From NCBI GenBank assembly GCA_044866695.1, contig JBIOUF010000197.1:1-15068 (forward strand): 15,068 nucleotides of DNA, read 5' to 3'. Below the pieces are notes generated by a model. That model was given only the letters and a program-made list of their open reading frames with translations. It searched no databases and was not told where the DNA came from. Made by a program: the position numbers and the translations under genes. Positions 14,806 to 15,068 of this stretch are shown in pieces; position 1 is the stretch's first letter, and each line of letters begins with the position of its first letter. This DNA is from JBIOUF01 sp044866695. Lineage in GTDB: Bacteria; Actinomycetota; Actinomycetes; Propionibacteriales; Nocardioidaceae.

Positions 14806-14963
14806 TTCGACGCGTTTGCGCAGGTCAGAGTGGGTGTGACCCCTCTCAGTCCGCACAGAGTCCGCAAGGAGTCTAGTGTGACGGGCTCGATCCGGCGGTT
14901 CGGAGGGCCGCTCCGGACCCCGTGTGCTGCCAGTGACCCGCCCGTGAGGTGACTGAGGTTTTC
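14806..14963. other. Non-coding stretch after ychF, with short direct repeats
   Basis: 158 bp without a recognised gene. AGTCCGCA appears twice in quick succession around 14850-14870 (AGTCCGCACAGAGTCCGCAAG), followed by GGAGTCTAG. The second half holds a hairpin (see separate entry) and then GAGGTGACTGAGGTTTTCTCACC at about 14945-14967, where GGTGA and TCACC can pair. This may be an integration or IS boundary, but I see no clear terminal repeat or target duplication. Confidence 0.4.
14897..14919 (+). terminator. Hairpin downstream of ychF, possible terminator
   Basis: GGTTCGGAG (14897-14905) pairs with CTCCGGACC (14911-14919), nine pairs including one G-U, with the 5-nt loop GGCCG. There is no U-tract. 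It lies 92 bp after the ychF stop. Confidence 0.35.
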
Positions 14964-15068
14964 TCACCGGGTCGGTCGCTGAAGATGGAGTAGGACGAGT
15001 GCTGCGGCGGTGATGGCTCCGATCCTCCAGGGATCGAGGGTGATGCGTTCGAGGGCTTTCCAGGTGCG
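14964..15068 (-). CDS. Unidentified protein, C-terminal 34 codons (partial); possibly a transposase
   Basis: The minus strand is open from the window edge (15068) to a TGA at 14964-14966. The peptide reads RTWKALERITLDPWRIG followed by AITAAALVLLHLQRPTR. The look (basic, W and R rich, ending just beside a GGTGA/TCACC pair) reminds me of transposase C-termini of IS elements, but I cannot name a family. The codon use is less GC-biased at third positions than in neighbouring genes, which fits a mobile origin. The start and most of the gene lie beyond the window, so this could also be a chance open frame. Confidence 0.35.
   Translation of the reverse strand, partial: RTWKALERITLDPWRIGAITAAALVLLHLQRPTR

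Overview
The window is high-GC DNA with strongly GC-biased third codon positions, many GTG starts and frequent TAnnnT boxes 6-8 nt before first genes. This points to an actinobacterium. The gene content (WS/DGAT acyltransferase, DUF4245, DUF6542, RibD-like pyrimidine reductase) and the order glpX / DUF4245 / xseB-xseA / ispH / DUF6542 ... ychF resemble the Mycobacterium tuberculosis Rv1099c-Rv1112 neighbourhood. My guess is Nocardioidaceae or a relative, but the lineage is inferred from gene content, not proven.

Layout. 1-3808 is lipid-related and accessory: the tail of an ABC transporter ATPase, a WS/DGAT acyltransferase, a repeat- and hairpin-rich intergenic block (about 1660-1925), an alpha/beta hydrolase on the minus strand, a divergent promoter with two palindromes, and a lipase-like alpha/beta hydrolase on the plus strand. 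3824-5800 (minus) is a sugar unit, glpX (class II fructose-1,6-bisphosphatase) followed by a PfkB-family sugar kinase. 5911-9659 holds a DUF4245 membrane-anchored protein, xseA-xseB (exonuclease VII, minus), ispH (last step of the MEP isoprenoid pathway, plus) and a DUF6542 membrane protein (minus). 9741-13573 (minus) holds rmuC, a 153-bp array of 22-bp repeats, then an apparent operon transcribed RibD-like reductase -> flavin reductase -> exodeoxyribonuclease III, and upstream of that a small unknown gene. 13728-14805 is ychF, broken by one extra C in its 22nd codon. The last 260 bp hold a hairpin and the 3' end of an unidentified minus-strand ORF.

Three themes stand out. Seven genes at the head of their transcription units appear to be leaderless, while several internal genes have Shine-Dalgarno sequences. 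An unusual 22-bp repeat family (CGAGCCGTCAA core) occurs in two places, once as a seven-unit array that flips orientation in the middle just upstream of rmuC. Four DNA-processing genes (xseA, xseB, xthA, rmuC) sit close together. Apart from the repeat family, I see no CRISPR, phage defence island, RNA gene or clearly new multi-gene system.
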